Of a stretch of 64,000 nucleotides of DNA, positions 25,551 to 37,310 are shown in pieces. Both the position numbers and the translations under genes were made by a program. The notes under the pieces are model-generated. The model saw only the letters and a list, made by a program, of their open reading frames with translations, ran no database searches and was not told the origin of the DNA. Source of the DNA: Augochlora pura (Eukaryota; Arthropoda; Insecta; Hymenoptera; Halictidae); NCBI RefSeq assembly GCF_028453695.1, contig NC_135777.1, positions 12,265,714 through 12,329,713 of the forward strand. Reading direction: 5' to 3'. Positions within the stretch are counted from its first letter, which is position 1; every line of letters begins with the position of its first letter.

Positions 25551-26102
25551 TTAAAAAGGTACTAAAATAAATGCTTTTATAACTAATGTACTGAATCAAG
25601 CAACGATTGAGAAGCATATAGAAATTTTAATAAATAAGTTCTTTTCTATTCTTGTGGATGGGAGTACGGATATTTCTGATAATAAAAACCTGTGTATATT
25701 AGTCTATTATGTACATGAAGGCGCAATTGTAAATAAATGTTTTATATATGCATTATAAAAAAACAACTTAGATGTTACAAATCTAGTGGGTATACCCATA
25801 GAGAACGCTAATGTAATGTTGGAAGAACATAATTCCTTTGTTTCAAGGATTTTAGCCAAAAACAGTGAAGTTATAGTAGTTCCATGTACATGCCATTGCA
25901 TGCATTTGATTGCACATAGTACAACAAAATGTTTGCCAATGGAAATTATCAATATTGTCCACAAAATATATAATTACTTCTCCAGAAATCCTAATAGGCA
26001 AAATATGTCAAATGAAATTTTCAAAATTTTTAATATTGGAAAGGAATAAATAATTCAACTCAGTCCAACTAAGTGGTTAGTGCTAAGAAAGTCAATAAAT
26101 AT

Positions 26103-26359
26103 TGTTACGACGAAAGCTGTCGATTGTGAAGATCGATAGAAGTTGGCCGTCGGATCGATATGGTGGTTTCCAGCCAATGAAGTTGTTTAAATGAGAAGCG
26201 AGACGCGAGACTCTCTCGAGCTGTCAAAGCGAGAGTACGCATATAAATAATACTCACAGATCCAGATATATTGTTATTATTGTTAATCGTAATTGTTAAT
26301 TGTGAATAAAGTGTTAACAATGAGTTCACCGGCTAGGCAAGGCCGAACCCTTCGCAACA
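26103..26359 (+). mobile_element. Solo LTR (257 bp) inside the hAT relic
   Basis: Starts TGTTACGACG and ends CTTCGCAACA, with ATAT duplicated on each side (26099-26102 and 26360-26363), the 4-bp target duplication of Ty3/gypsy-type elements. It contains a TATA-like CATATAAATA (near 26240) and AATAAA (near 26305) in plus orientation. The transposase frame stops at the left edge and resumes in the same phase at the right edge once one ATAT copy is discounted. Confidence 0.82.
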
Positions 26360-26745
26360 ATATTATTTTAATGAAATTTCCAGCATTAGTACAATTTTTC
26401 TTGAATACTTATGTGACAGATAACACGGAATCAGTTAGCCACATTTTTAAAATATTAAGTAACAAATTAACGAAAGTATACTTAGAATTTTTAAAGTACA
26501 TACTTGGAATAATGAATAAGTATAATCTCCTCTTCCATGTAATGATACATCTTTTGTTCCATAAGTTAAAGAAGTTTTTAAAATTTTTAGGATTATCATT
26601 TTTGACACATGAGTGCATTAATACAGCACAAAATTTACGTGCTATTGATATTTATGACAATAAGGACTTAATGCCTGTCGAAGAAATATTTCTTCAAACA
26701 GATGCTGAAGCAATCATAGAGGCAGTCAAGAGTAGCAATGATGTG

Positions 26746-27640
26746 TTAACGAGCCAAGGGCAAGTGGCAAGATGCGGCAATAACTTGCATGACCGAGCTT
26801 TTGTTGTAGTATTTTGGGGAAAAAAGGAGGTTTATTAATTGAGGACGAGTTGACATTTGTTTCACCGTCGGGAGCCACAATGACAGAATGATGGGACGAG
26901 TCGGCGTTTGTTTCACCGACGAGACCCACAATGACAGGAGGATGTGAACGAGTCGGCGTTTGTTTCACCACCGAAACCCACAAAAAGGTAACTCGCAAAC
27001 GAGCCGACATTTGTTTCATCGTCGGGACCCACAATGGGAGGAAGGCATAAACAAGCCGGCGTTTGTTTCACCACCGGGACCCACAGGAAAGGAAACTCGC
27101 AGACGAGTCGATGTTTGTTTCACCGTCGGGACTAACAATGACAGGAAGGTGTGAACAAGCCAACGTTTGTTTCACCGACGGGATCTACGAGGGGATAGGT
27201 ATATGGTGATTGTTCTTGATCTCGTAATCCTTTGAGTTGGTGCACCACGAGTGGCAAAGATGCACCAAGGTGGAGATCTGATGCTAGCTACTGAGAATAG
27301 AATGTGGATTATGAATAAAATTGGCTCTAAGTTTCGATATAAAAATACTAAAAGTATATGACAAGAAATAAAAATTATTACAAATGGTTGGTTGTGTATC
27401 ACGGTACCTATGTTCCGCACTCTCGGTTTTGACGCACTGATAAATGCGGGGGCTCGTACAGTCTAACAGCTTAGATCGAGATTCAAACGTATAGTCTATA
27501 CTCTGCTGACTTTGTTAACGTACTGCCCGAAGTTGAGGAAAATCGTGGTCTTTTTATACCCCGAAATTGTTTAAACATGGCCACCTGTCCGGGTTCCCAC
27601 GATTTTTCCTACGATTAGGCAGGGTGGTTTTTAATATATT
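26746..27640. other. Unclassified insertion in the hAT relic carrying the minisatellite
   Basis: hAT similarity stops near 26745 and resumes between about 27640 and 27859. The intervening DNA is GC-richer, begins TGTTAACGAGCC, contains the 51/52-bp minisatellite and ends with a strong inverted repeat: GGAAAATCGTGG near 27538 and CCACGATTTTTCC near 27597. It could be a long solo LTR or a DNA element; no target duplication could be fixed. Confidence 0.45.
26841..27195. repeat. Minisatellite, seven units of 51-52 bp
   Basis: The anchor word TTCACC (TTCATC in unit 4) recurs at 26861, 26912, 26964, 27015, 27067, 27119 and 27171, spacings 51-52-51-52-52-52. Each unit reads ACGAG..GGCGTTTGTTTCACC..CGGGACCCACAA with a variable end. 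Ends alternate between an ATGACAGGAGG type (units 1, 2, 4, 6) and an AACTCGC type (units 3, 5), suggesting a roughly 104-bp higher-order dimer. Open frames across it (26726-27034 minus, 26960-27154 plus) reflect the repeat. Confidence 0.92.
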
Positions 27641-27990
27641 AAACTCTACAATTACGTTAGATGTCCGCATGTACAAAGACCAATTAAATCATATCTTGCA
27701 AAAATTTCTTTCAATATTCGATAACTATACCGTACATTTAAAATGGCGTGGAATTGCTTCGTATTTTGAACTCAATGAAACAATTGAATGCACAAAACTG
27801 AACATTTGTGACTTCTGAAAAAATAAGCCAAATTAAAAATCCATTAGGTCAATGTAGATTCCCCAACATTTTGAAAGTCGTACCATTATGCTTAGCGTTA
27901 CCCCATTGTAATGCCGAAGTTAAGAAATTTTTCTCCATGATAAGCAAAATAAAAACTGACAGGAGAAATAAATTAAGATAAGTTCGTTAA

Positions 27991-28214
27991 CACGTTAAGC
28001 GCTACGTGCCGGTCCCTAGATTTTCTGTTCGGATCGCGTCGGTCCCTACGGACCGACGACAGATTTTTCGTTCTTCTATCGCGGCGAGTGTGTCGGTCCT
28101 TGCGTTCTTGTGAGACTGAACATTTAAATTATGCGATGTCAGTTTTTGTTTGGTCAATCTGGACCGCAAAGTCTAGCGTCGTTTTTTAGGGACCGGCGCG
28201 TAGCGCTTAACGTA
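27991..28214. mobile_element. TTAA-flanked MITE (piggyBac-like), family 1, inside the hAT relic
   Basis: TTAA at 27987-27990 and 28215-28218. The termini CACGTTAAGCGCTACGTGCC and TACGTTAAGCGCTACGCGCC (minus strand) match over about 28 bp, continuing into GGTCCCTA on both sides. The interior contains CGGTCCCTACGGACCG, a perfect hairpin. It is related in ends and interior to 19351-19788. It interrupts the hAT relic just after the conserved C-terminal block. Confidence 0.85.
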
Positions 28215-28998
28215 TTAAGTAGACTGAAATTAGATTCAAAGAATACAAAAAAAAACGTGTGCTAACTGTAACCATCAAAAAGGGCCTTACAGTTATGTAA
28301 TGATGATAATATGTACAAGAAGAAGACGATACCACAGCATTTAACTGGTATCATTTTACCGTTCATCATAAGATAGATATAATAGTGAGACATAAAGTTA
28401 TTAGAAAAATATGTAATTGGTGGGATATAATAGGATAATTATAGAAAAAAAGCAATGAATGGAAACGGATGAATGAACACACTTTGTAAACAAATTCCAG
28501 TCTAGCTGTGAAGCTGAATACAAGGTGCCTCAAAATAAGTCAGTAATAGTTTTGTATACTGATGCAGTACACAATATAGTAAATTTTGTGTAGTAGATAT
28601 TAATTATACCGTATTATCATAAAAAAAACTTTCTATTATTGTATATTATGGTGCAATATGATTGTATAATATTGTAATATTTAACTGGATTTCTTTTCTT
28701 TCATGGGAATAAAACCGTAATGGTATAACTTATATTTTAAAAAATTTTGGTTTCAGTATTAAAATGTCATTTACGTATGCTAAAATGTTTAAGAGACCTG
28801 TAAGAGAGAGTTATAATTAACCTCTATGTCTTCATGAAAAATACAAATTTTTTACATCAATTGCAAGACATGAGAACTTTGTATAACTGTTTCTCTTTCT
28901 TATATAATTTTAATAGACTATTTTAAACTATTAAACTGTTTCAACTATTTCAAATTTCGCATTTTCAGTTTGTCATAAATGCATAAAATCCGCAGTTT

Positions 28999-29135
28999 GA
29001 TGATAATACAGGGTGTCCTAAAATTGTGATACTATCGGGAAACGGGAGGTTTCTGAGGTCATTTAAAGTAACTTTATTCTTAACGAAGATAAGATCCGCG
29101 TCTTTATTTACGAGTTATTAACGAAAACGCGGCCG
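28999..29135 (+). repeat. 'GGTGTCCC' family repeat arm
   Basis: Begins ACAGGGTGTCCTAAAATTG, continues GAGGTCATTTAAAGTAAC and ends in ACGAGTTATTAACGAAAAC, collinear with the right arm of the foldback at 1019-1322. It is directly preceded by the motif GCATAAAATCCGCAGTTTG, which belongs to another dispersed repeat. Confidence 0.65.
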
Positions 29136-29390
29136 TAAGTTTTACCTATAATATAAGGTCTAATGCCGGAATGAAGACTTTGAAATTGACGTTGTAATGA
29201 ACTATAAAGTTTCAGTGTACATCGTTCCAGGTAAGCTCCACCACTACGTGAACTGTCTGTACCGCCCACCATGTCCGTCATTACCTCAGATGTGGACTGA
29301 AAACAACGTCGACAGGTATCATACCCGTTTCGATGACCTCAGTTCACTTACAGAACGGTTTTATTAACTATGAGGCACGTCTCACAATTA

Positions 29391-29860
29391 TACAGGGTGA
29401 CCCATTTAAGTCGATCCCATCAAATATCTTCGAAGCCGTCGATGATACTAACAGATGTTTTAAACGAAATTTGAATGACCTTAGAAGACACATAATTTGT
29501 TATGAATAAGAGTTTTTTTAGGCGAACGCGATGAAAACATATGAAGATCAACTTTAATTTTTTAAAGAGAAACATATATTTTTGTTATACCAGTCAATTC
29601 TTCATAAAGATATTGAGGCATTTATTGCGAAATATCATTGGTTTAGAAGATATTTGAATTTTAGTATCTTTTGGGGACAAGAGTAAATTTTAGCATTCAA
29701 GGTTATGTTGTATTTTTGTTATGTTGTACTAATACTATGCATTACTAAAATTCGAAATTAATATTAAAACACGTGCCCCTCTAAAACCATTCAAATTTCA
29801 TTCGAAACATTATTTAAACATTTATCTCCCTATATGGCGTACAGTCGAAAACGTCTTCTC
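29391..29860. repeat. Inverted-repeat relic starting CAGGGTGACCC
   Basis: The left arm contains GTTTTAAACGAAATTTGAAT followed by GACCTTAGA (29455-29490). The right arm on the minus strand contains TTTCGAATGAAATTTGAATG followed by GTTTTAGAG (29780-29815). The start TACAGGGTGACCCATTTAAG resembles the 'GGTGTCCC' termini. A diverged foldback element is likely; its limits are approximate. Confidence 0.4.
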
Positions 29861-30324
29861 TAAAGTTCGTGTAAACGGTTTAAATATTATGTTGAATGTC
29901 AAAAGAACAAGTTTATTAAACGATTGCTAAACATATTTTGACAAAAGTCTGAAATTGGTTGAAATGACCAAAAAAATAATAATAAGATTCGCGTTTGTAA
30001 AAAAGTTATTCCATTTTAAAAAATGTTCGAATATTGTTTAGGTTTACTATATATAAGATATGATAGAAAATTACGCTAAACAGTTAAGACGAGTGCTGCA
30101 ACCCGCTTTCCCCACTCCGTGACCAGATTCTCCACGAACAGAGTCTTCATATACATATATATTTCTATGTCACTTAATCATTTCTCTTTTAAAGTTTGGA
30201 AAACGAAGTCAAATAGACTTATAGAATATGGAACAAGTTGGCAAAATTTGATGATTTCGATATGGAACTCTTTATAATATACAATATATCTGTGGTTGCA
30301 AGGAAGAGCGCATCATATTGCATG

Positions 30325-30470
30325 TTTTCAATTTCAAGACATTGTCGCTTAAAGTTCTTATCACTAGTTCTTCGTATTAGTAGTGTTTCCTTGTTTTTTT
30401 CTGCTTATCAAATTTGTTTTTTTTTTATTGTTTTTCTGATAAATGCGTACAATCTACAGTTCAGTTAATG
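30325..30470. repeat. Dispersed repeat D, copy 1
   Basis: Contains ATTGTCGCTTAAAGTTCTTA, CTTCGTATTAGTAGTGTTT and TTTTTCTGATAAATGCGTAC, collinear with 56282-56425. Confidence 0.5.
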
Positions 30471-31194
30471 CGTATATTTAAATATTTTACATTACGACAT
30501 ACATCATTTATCCTTACAGCCACAGATGTAATTGTAAGCAAAATGTGTATCTACAACTAAGAAGCTTATATGTGTTTATATGCTTATATGCTTATATGTA
30601 TTTACTGACGTAACAGTAAATTATTTTCCGTGAATTTTGCTTACGTTTTGTTGCCACAGTTCTTTATTTTAAAGACAAAATCGTAAATCATTATGAACGT
30701 GTAAAAATTTGCAAGTTAAGTAATAAAATACAACACAACAAAAAATTCGGTTTCTGAGCCGAAAAAAGTTGAAATTGAAAAGGTTAAAAAATATTATGAA
30801 AGTTAATTTTCCGATCGAAAAATCTTGTAATAATATGTCTTAACAGGGGGAAAGTTGTTACACGATTTTTTGTTTCTAGAACTGTTTTTAGATTTAACTA
30901 GTTTTCGCCAAATTATTTTGTATATCTTTCTCTAGGAGATGAAGCAGCATCTTTTATCAAGATACAAACAATCAGAGTATTTTACAAGATTTACTTGTAG
31001 ACAGCATAGAGTTGTAGTGGTTCCGAAAGTAATATTAACTTCTAAATTTGGAAAATTGCAGCATACGTAGATGCATGCTGATAACTCTAATATTGATCAG
31101 GCGCGTCGGCCACGAGGTGTCAAAAACGTTTACAATTACAAGAAAGTTTCCGTATACCACTTTAAAATATAATAACTTTGTTAAAACTACACTG

Positions 31195-31290
31195 AATGAC
31201 TTGAATATTTTTTAGGTGATAAAGGGATTAGTATACTAGACAACGACTTTTAATTTTACTGTTACTTGGAATGACAAAAAAATAAAAACT
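31195..31290. repeat. Dispersed repeat B, copy 1
   Basis: TTAGTATACTAGACAACGAC and TACTTGGAATGAC match the segment at 53660-53765 in order and spacing. Class unknown. Confidence 0.4.
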
Positions 31291-32502
31291 TTAGTTTTTT
31301 AACATTTTATCCGATTCTATAAATAATAAAAGTTGATCGAAATTGGTTAACCCAGAGTCGAGTTACAAGCGTTAAAATATTTAAAAACTGTAAATTTCTT
31401 CCATTTTTTTTTTATCAAAATCGAGACAAAACTGCGATTTTTGCCATATTTAATTTGTTGTAAGTCATAGCAACGTCAACCAATTTCTAATAACAAAAAC
31501 ATTTAAAATGTGAAAACACTATGTATCAATTGAGTTTGATTTAAATTCTAGTTCCCACAAAATATTTTCAAAAATAATTCCATAAAAGAGTCCCCAAAAA
31601 GCATTCTGAAGTTATTAATAAACCCTTTAAAGTTAAGTCTAATATTAAGTATCGAAAAACATTTTACAGGTATTCTGATGTTATTATGCTTCGGATTATA
31701 CATAGTATACTATAAGCATTTTTTCTAAATTTGATGGCGTTTGTTAATGGTGTTTGTCGGTTGAAATTAGGTCGTACAACGAAAGTGACCACTCCACATC
31801 ACATGACGTTATCGGTACATATTTAATGTTGAAGCAGTGTTGTGACACACGTATCAGATTAATTATGATTTTCACACTTTACGCTTTTATTGCATGTTTA
31901 CGATAAAGACGATGATAAAATTAGATCGACTATGTCACGCAGTCGCAGAAAATTCTGCTTACCGTTTCAATAATAAAACTGAACTATTCGACTTCGAAAT
32001 ATTAATGGCTAATGTTCAATTACTAACTTAATTTTTGGAAAAGTTGCTTTGCTGCGCCATGTATTTAGCATTATATCGATATAACCGCTACCAACACTAT
32101 TTAGTTATGATGCAAGTGCTGAATGATAGACTAAATCAATTTAATAAGACAGATTATTCAGCTAAATATGATATATGCCTACACATAGCATTATTACATA
32201 CGTTTTTGAACATAAATATGTAAAATAAAAAATATATTTTTGAAATCATCTGTTCTCGACATAAATATCTGTTCAGATACCTATTTTCTAAAGGAATATG
32301 CATTTGCATAAACAGCCGCAGTTCAGACGGGGGGTAATAACCACACTTTTGATAATTCGTGGCTTTTCATAATAGATACTTTGAAGAAGATATGAAGAGG
32401 ATGCTATTATACAAATAGCTTAATCTCAGTATAACCTTGATTATACGAACCAACTATGTTTGAATTCTTTATTGGGTGAGTACAGTGTCTCATGTAAACA
32501 AT

Positions 32503-32815
32503 CAGAGCTGGGTAATATTTATAGAGAAAATATTTGAAATACTGTTTTAAATAATAGATTTTTCGTAAATGAAATAAAGTAGTACTTCACGTAGACCATA
32601 AAATTTTTGTAAATAAAATATTTTATTTCGATAGTTCACAGTTAAAGTATGAAATAAATATGGTATGTTGATAATGTAAAACGTAAAATAAAATAGTTTA
32701 TTTTGGTAATCTAAAGTTAAATCACAAAAATAAATATTTCATTTCAATAATCCAAAACACAAAATAAAATAGTTTTTATTCTAATAATATAAAACATAAG
32801 AACAAATGAAATTTG
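32503..32815. repeat. hAT-like MITE with internal AAATAAAATA sub-repeats
   Basis: The left end CAGAGCTGGGTAATATTTAT resembles a hAT terminus. The interior repeats the word AAATAAAATA.TTTATTT with GATAAT/GGTAAT spacers four or five times at about 50 bp. No right terminus is clear; the right limit is where the sub-repeats end. Confidence 0.4.
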
Positions 32816-34760
32816 TTGTCTTTTTAAATACAGCTATTCGCATGTATATTTATAATGCAGAGTACCACAAAAATTATTTCAACTTTTTGATATTAAATTC
32901 GCGAAATTGTTTGCAAAGTTTAAGAAAATACTAAATGAATGAAGATCAAAAGAAATCGTTGTAGGTAAGATATCACAACGTCAATTGTATTGACAAAACG
33001 TATTAAGATTATAGAAAAACAGAACCGGGATTGTTTATTTGAATTTTTGGTTTTAGTTTCAATTGCAGTAATCTATTTACTGTGCTCAGTAACTGAATCA
33101 GTTCTTCGTTCGAGTTACTGTGCTGCTTACCACTATAGGCCTACATAACCTCAAAACTCAAATCATCACTGTCATACTTTTCAAGAGGAGAAATGTAAAT
33201 AGGAAATTTTGTTAAGGCACCCATTTTTAATTTGTACTTTTAAATGATATATTATTACATTAAATTTTTTTTATAGAATGTAAACATTTATGGAAATATG
33301 TTTTATTCTGCACAGTTATTTTGACTCAGTATTCAGTATTCATTCACGTGATAACTGATTTTACTAAATAATAGGAACACGGTAATTGGCTGCAGATTTT
33401 TCTTTTCTCCGAATTTTGAAAGGGGATTTGATACTTGTGCTGTGGAAAAATTTATATCGAGAAAAGTAACTTTGAAATTTACTTCTAACTCCTTAAGAAA
33501 TGTAATTTAATAGGGCACGGTAACTGGTTATTCTACCCTGACTTCTTTCATCTGATTTTTAAGAAACACTTCACATTCGACAAAGAACCAAAATATCAAT
33601 CCTCTACAGACTTCTGGGCCACCGGTCCATCATCGCTATCCTCAACAGTGCGTGTCGGCTGGGTGAAGCAAAAAAAGACAAACATAACAGGTCGGTCGCG
33701 GTTTATCTCGCTCTCATATTTTTTTCTTCACGCATCGATAATAAAAATCGTTCGACGCAAGCGATTGCGGGAAACGGATCGATCATCGGTCGAACGTGGC
33801 GACGAAATACATTATGTAAAAGGAAGTACATAGTTTGTGTTTTATTTACAAATTCCTAGTACATATTCAGAAATTGTCTGTGCACAAATCTGGTGATCTC
33901 TGTTGGAAATGGGGACCTAAATATGTGTCCCCATGACATTGCGATACGTGGCTTTAGACACGATCGAGAAATCACGGTCGGTGAGCGATCGTCTTATGTT
34001 CGCCGACGAGGCGTTTCTTCCTTCTCTTTGCGTTAGAAAGACATTAAATTTTTAAATGGAATATATTTTTTACTTAAAAGCATTCATTAACTAAAACAAT
34101 TTCATGTCTTGTTTCCACTACCTTCCATTGCTGCACCTACACTACGTTCAACGAGATCTGGCACAAAATTTAAACAGAACTTTCACGATGGTGCTGCGGT
34201 ACAGGTGCATAGTATATACGCGTTGATTACTGAGTGAGCCCTCTCATGGCAAATCAAGTGTTATATCTAACTTTACTTTTTTTATCCATGGACCGTGTGC
34301 GCGCTATATGTACGTGATTTTTTCCTTTTTTGAATAATTATGTAACTTTTAAAACATATACAGACAATGTTTTATGTAAACACCCAGGATATCTCAATAA
34401 TTAGGAAAAATAGTGAAAAAATGTTTTAATAAAACTCGTTTAGTATGGAAGGAGATATAACATGATCCAGTAACGGGATCTACTCCTGCACACTTTTCTT
34501 ACACCCTAAGGTGACACACACATCCCCACCATCTTACTATGCATCCAATTCGCAGTGGATCTTATCTCAGCAGTGAATCATCAGCCAGGTAGTAGGACCT
34601 AGTACCTTAAACAGATTTTTTGTTGACGAGAATATGGCGGATATTTCAAGGTCAAAGTTCATTTCAGTATACATTGCATTATAGTACAATTTCGTATGAA
34701 TCTAATGAAGTGCATTCTAAGTCATTTCTGTCAACGGAAATGCGGAATATCATGATTTAA

Positions 34761-35004
34761 CTCTTTGCAGTCGGAGCCATTCTAATTGGAAATCTAAAAT
34801 AACTTTTCAGACTTATAGTGTTTCCACTTTATTTAACCTGGTGTATTTTATACGTTATAAAATTGAATTTTGTAACTCGTGCAATAGTTCAGTGCTCTTA
34901 GCAATATTTTTAATATAAATGAATTTGATAAAAATTATTTAGAAACGTGGTATGATGATTTTTAGCAACGTTTTAGTCTAAACTCTATACTCGACCGTAA
35001 AGGG
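34761..35004. mobile_element. TTAA-flanked MITE, family 3
   Basis: TTAA at 34757-34760 and 35005-35008. Left end CTCTTTGCAGTCGGAGCCAT; right end on the minus strand CCCTTTACGGTCGAGTATAG. The interior is AT-rich and non-coding. CCCTTTGCAGTCG-like ends adjoining TTAA are the usual look of short piggyBac-derived elements. Confidence 0.7.
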
Positions 35005-35008
35005 TTAA

Positions 35009-37300
35009 TTGAGCTATCATATGCTGTACATCCTTGGTAAGCTATGATATGCATTATTAGTGATTGTGATTCTAAAATTGTATTTATTTAGTCGTTTTTT
35101 GAAACAGAAATAACGGACAAGTTCGGCCGTGTAGAGCCCTCGTAGACCTTGTGTAACTATACTGTAAACAATGCATCGTTCATTAGAAGCTCAACAGAAC
35201 GATTTAACAAAATCGTATATCAAAATCTAAAGGGTAATTGTCACGAGGAGACTTCAATGTTGTAGTTACGTTAGAATCAGTCATGAAATAAATTTTAAAT
35301 TTTTTTAGATTCAGTCTATTGTTCTAAACCAAAAATGGTAGACCTCGTATGTTAAAAAAATATTAATTTACGAGATATGTAAGTACAAATATTGCACCAT
35401 CGTACAGTGTCATATTAAAGCAATTCAATATCCACATGACTATCACTTTACAATATTTGCACGTATCTTGTAAATTAATTATTTTCTGATATGTGAAGTC
35501 TAATATATATTTATTCGGAACGATGGACTGAATTGATAAAAGTATACAAACTTGTATAATTCCGTCCACATACACAAAAATAAATCATCTTGTAGCCCTC
35601 TCGAAACAATTTCATTTCATTTTTATACAGTGTGTAATTAATTAATTATTTTCATTTATAAATTAAAATCAGACGCCCCCTGTCTGTACATAAAATTGTT
35701 TTGATAGATGCACCGAGGCATTTTAGAATGTAAAATTTCGGATACATATTTCCATAATATAGTCTCCCTCTTTTGAGAACAAGAAGAAACTCGTCGCTTT
35801 CCGCAGCGGAAAGATTCCTTGGGTGTTCCGCGTCTCGGTTAATCGCGGGTTTTAAAATAGATCTTTCGTGGAGAAACCAGATGTGCCTCATCTCAAGTCA
35901 GCAAGCACAAGAACGCACACGCAGAAATCAAGACTGTTCGTTTCTTCATTCGAGAGTGGGAACCGATTTAGGGTAGTGGAGTTTGTTGCTGTGGGGTGAC
36001 CAATTGCTGTACCTTTGGCTTGTTCTCAGGCATAACTAACCTTATGCAATGTTCAAAAAATTATAGCATAGAACGAAAATTGGCCAACTTTGACTGATCA
36101 TACTCTCGCGAAAAATTATCAAAGGGTAATGACTGTTTTCAATCAAAATTTGAGACATCCACTTTAAGGTAATATTTCGAGATTTTCAAAATTCAAAGAA
36201 GCCACCGAGTTGAGGGAAGGTGAGCGGAAAAGTGCGCGATTTTATTTAACCTATAATTATCCTTTCGGGCAGGCTACAGAATTGAGATTTTACACAGAAA
36301 ACATTTTCTTAGTCAGCTATCGAACGGTGTAATAGTCATTGAAAAAACTGTGTAGAAATTTCTGACCATCTTGTTCGGAAAGACCCTTTAATATGAGATT
36401 AATGAAAAATAATGTAAATGTCCTAATTATCGAAGCTTCGAAAAGCTATTTGTACCAGTTATCGTAAACCAAATACAAATAAGTCTCGATTATTTCCAAT
36501 TCGTTTTTCATGCATTTCTGAATATATGTATACTAAATTAACTTGCTGATAACTCGTCCTACTTAAATGAAACTAATAAAGTACATAGATCGTTTAAAAA
36601 ATAGATTATAAACACAACGAATGTCGGCAATACGACAAGAGTTCCAAAAACGTGTACACGTTATATACGGCTCCATTTGCTATGAAATGTACGGCAAATA
36701 ATAAGGTTTATAATCTCTTTATAGAATCTAGTTTTTAACCATATCAATTTATAAGCAACTGGTATGGTTGACGGCAAACACTCAACTAGTATCTTTCAAT
36801 AATTTTTTAGAACTCACAGCTTAACTAACGGAGAACTTGAATGTTTTTATACTATTAACCCTATAACGAATCCGTGGGATTGCCGGCGACTCCGCAACAT
36901 TTTTTAAATTGTCTTTCTTATCTTCCTAACTCACCCGTACCTCATATTTTATAGTTTGAAAATAATAAATAATATTTTATATACAAAATATATAATTTAT
37001 ATACAAATGTTATATTACAATTGTATTATGTTGTTTATAATTCTTTATCATATCATTGCGATTATCGAAAAATAAATAAAAGTGACGGTATTCCGGAAAT
37101 CTCGGTAATTGGGTCCCTTACTCTAAAACCTAAAACCTAGATATCCCTATTGGTCACATATCGCTTAAACGAGATCGCGATCGAACCCCTGGATCAAACG
37201 AGAATAAGACTCGGCCACGCAAGGACCTACGCACACGAGCGACTTGAAGACTTTGGCTGCCACGTCGGTTATTAGGTAACACAAATTTGTCTTCATTACT
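35009..37300. other. AT-rich intergenic DNA, nothing recognised
   Basis: No coding similarity, RNA gene or complete element was seen. TTAACCCTATAACG near 36858 looks like one isolated TTAA-element end without a partner. Confidence 0.4.
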
Positions 37301-37310
37301 TACACATATA

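Larger units (their letters stand above)
24728..28260 (+). pseudogene. hAT-superfamily transposase relic (ZNF862/KIAA1586-like), multiply interrupted
   Basis: Plus-strand pieces follow the order of a hAT transposase. An N-terminal FQDEWLQEPEYKVWL and a degenerate zinc-finger stretch (24860-24980). MRLCMNIIQHNHSFNLFNHF (about 25207-25266). SILVDGSTDIS (25645-25680), where the catalytic region normally reads LVDESTD, so the acidic residue is already Gly. CTCHCMHLIAHSTTK (25888-25932) and SPTKWLVL (26062-26085). The frame resumes after a solo LTR (26103-26359) through LVQFFLN to 26745. The C-terminal dimerisation block FPNILK...PLCLALPHCNAEV...KIKTDRRNKL lies at 27859-27978. Internal stops, two TTAA MITEs, the LTR and a block with a minisatellite break it. 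Certainly non-functional. Confidence 0.85.
28300..34700. other. AT-rich intergenic DNA with repeat relics
   Basis: Long AT-rich stretch. It holds a 'GGTGTCCC' arm (28999), an inverted-repeat relic (29391-29860), dispersed repeats B and D, and a hAT-like MITE (32503). The frames of 60-76 codons (30238, 32035 and 33648) are not recognisable proteins. Confidence 0.45.

Noticed and set aside
26293..26838. 181-codon plus frame taken as an independent gene
   Set aside because: Its start lies within the solo LTR, its middle is hAT transposase and its end lies in the next insertion, so it is a chimera of three elements.
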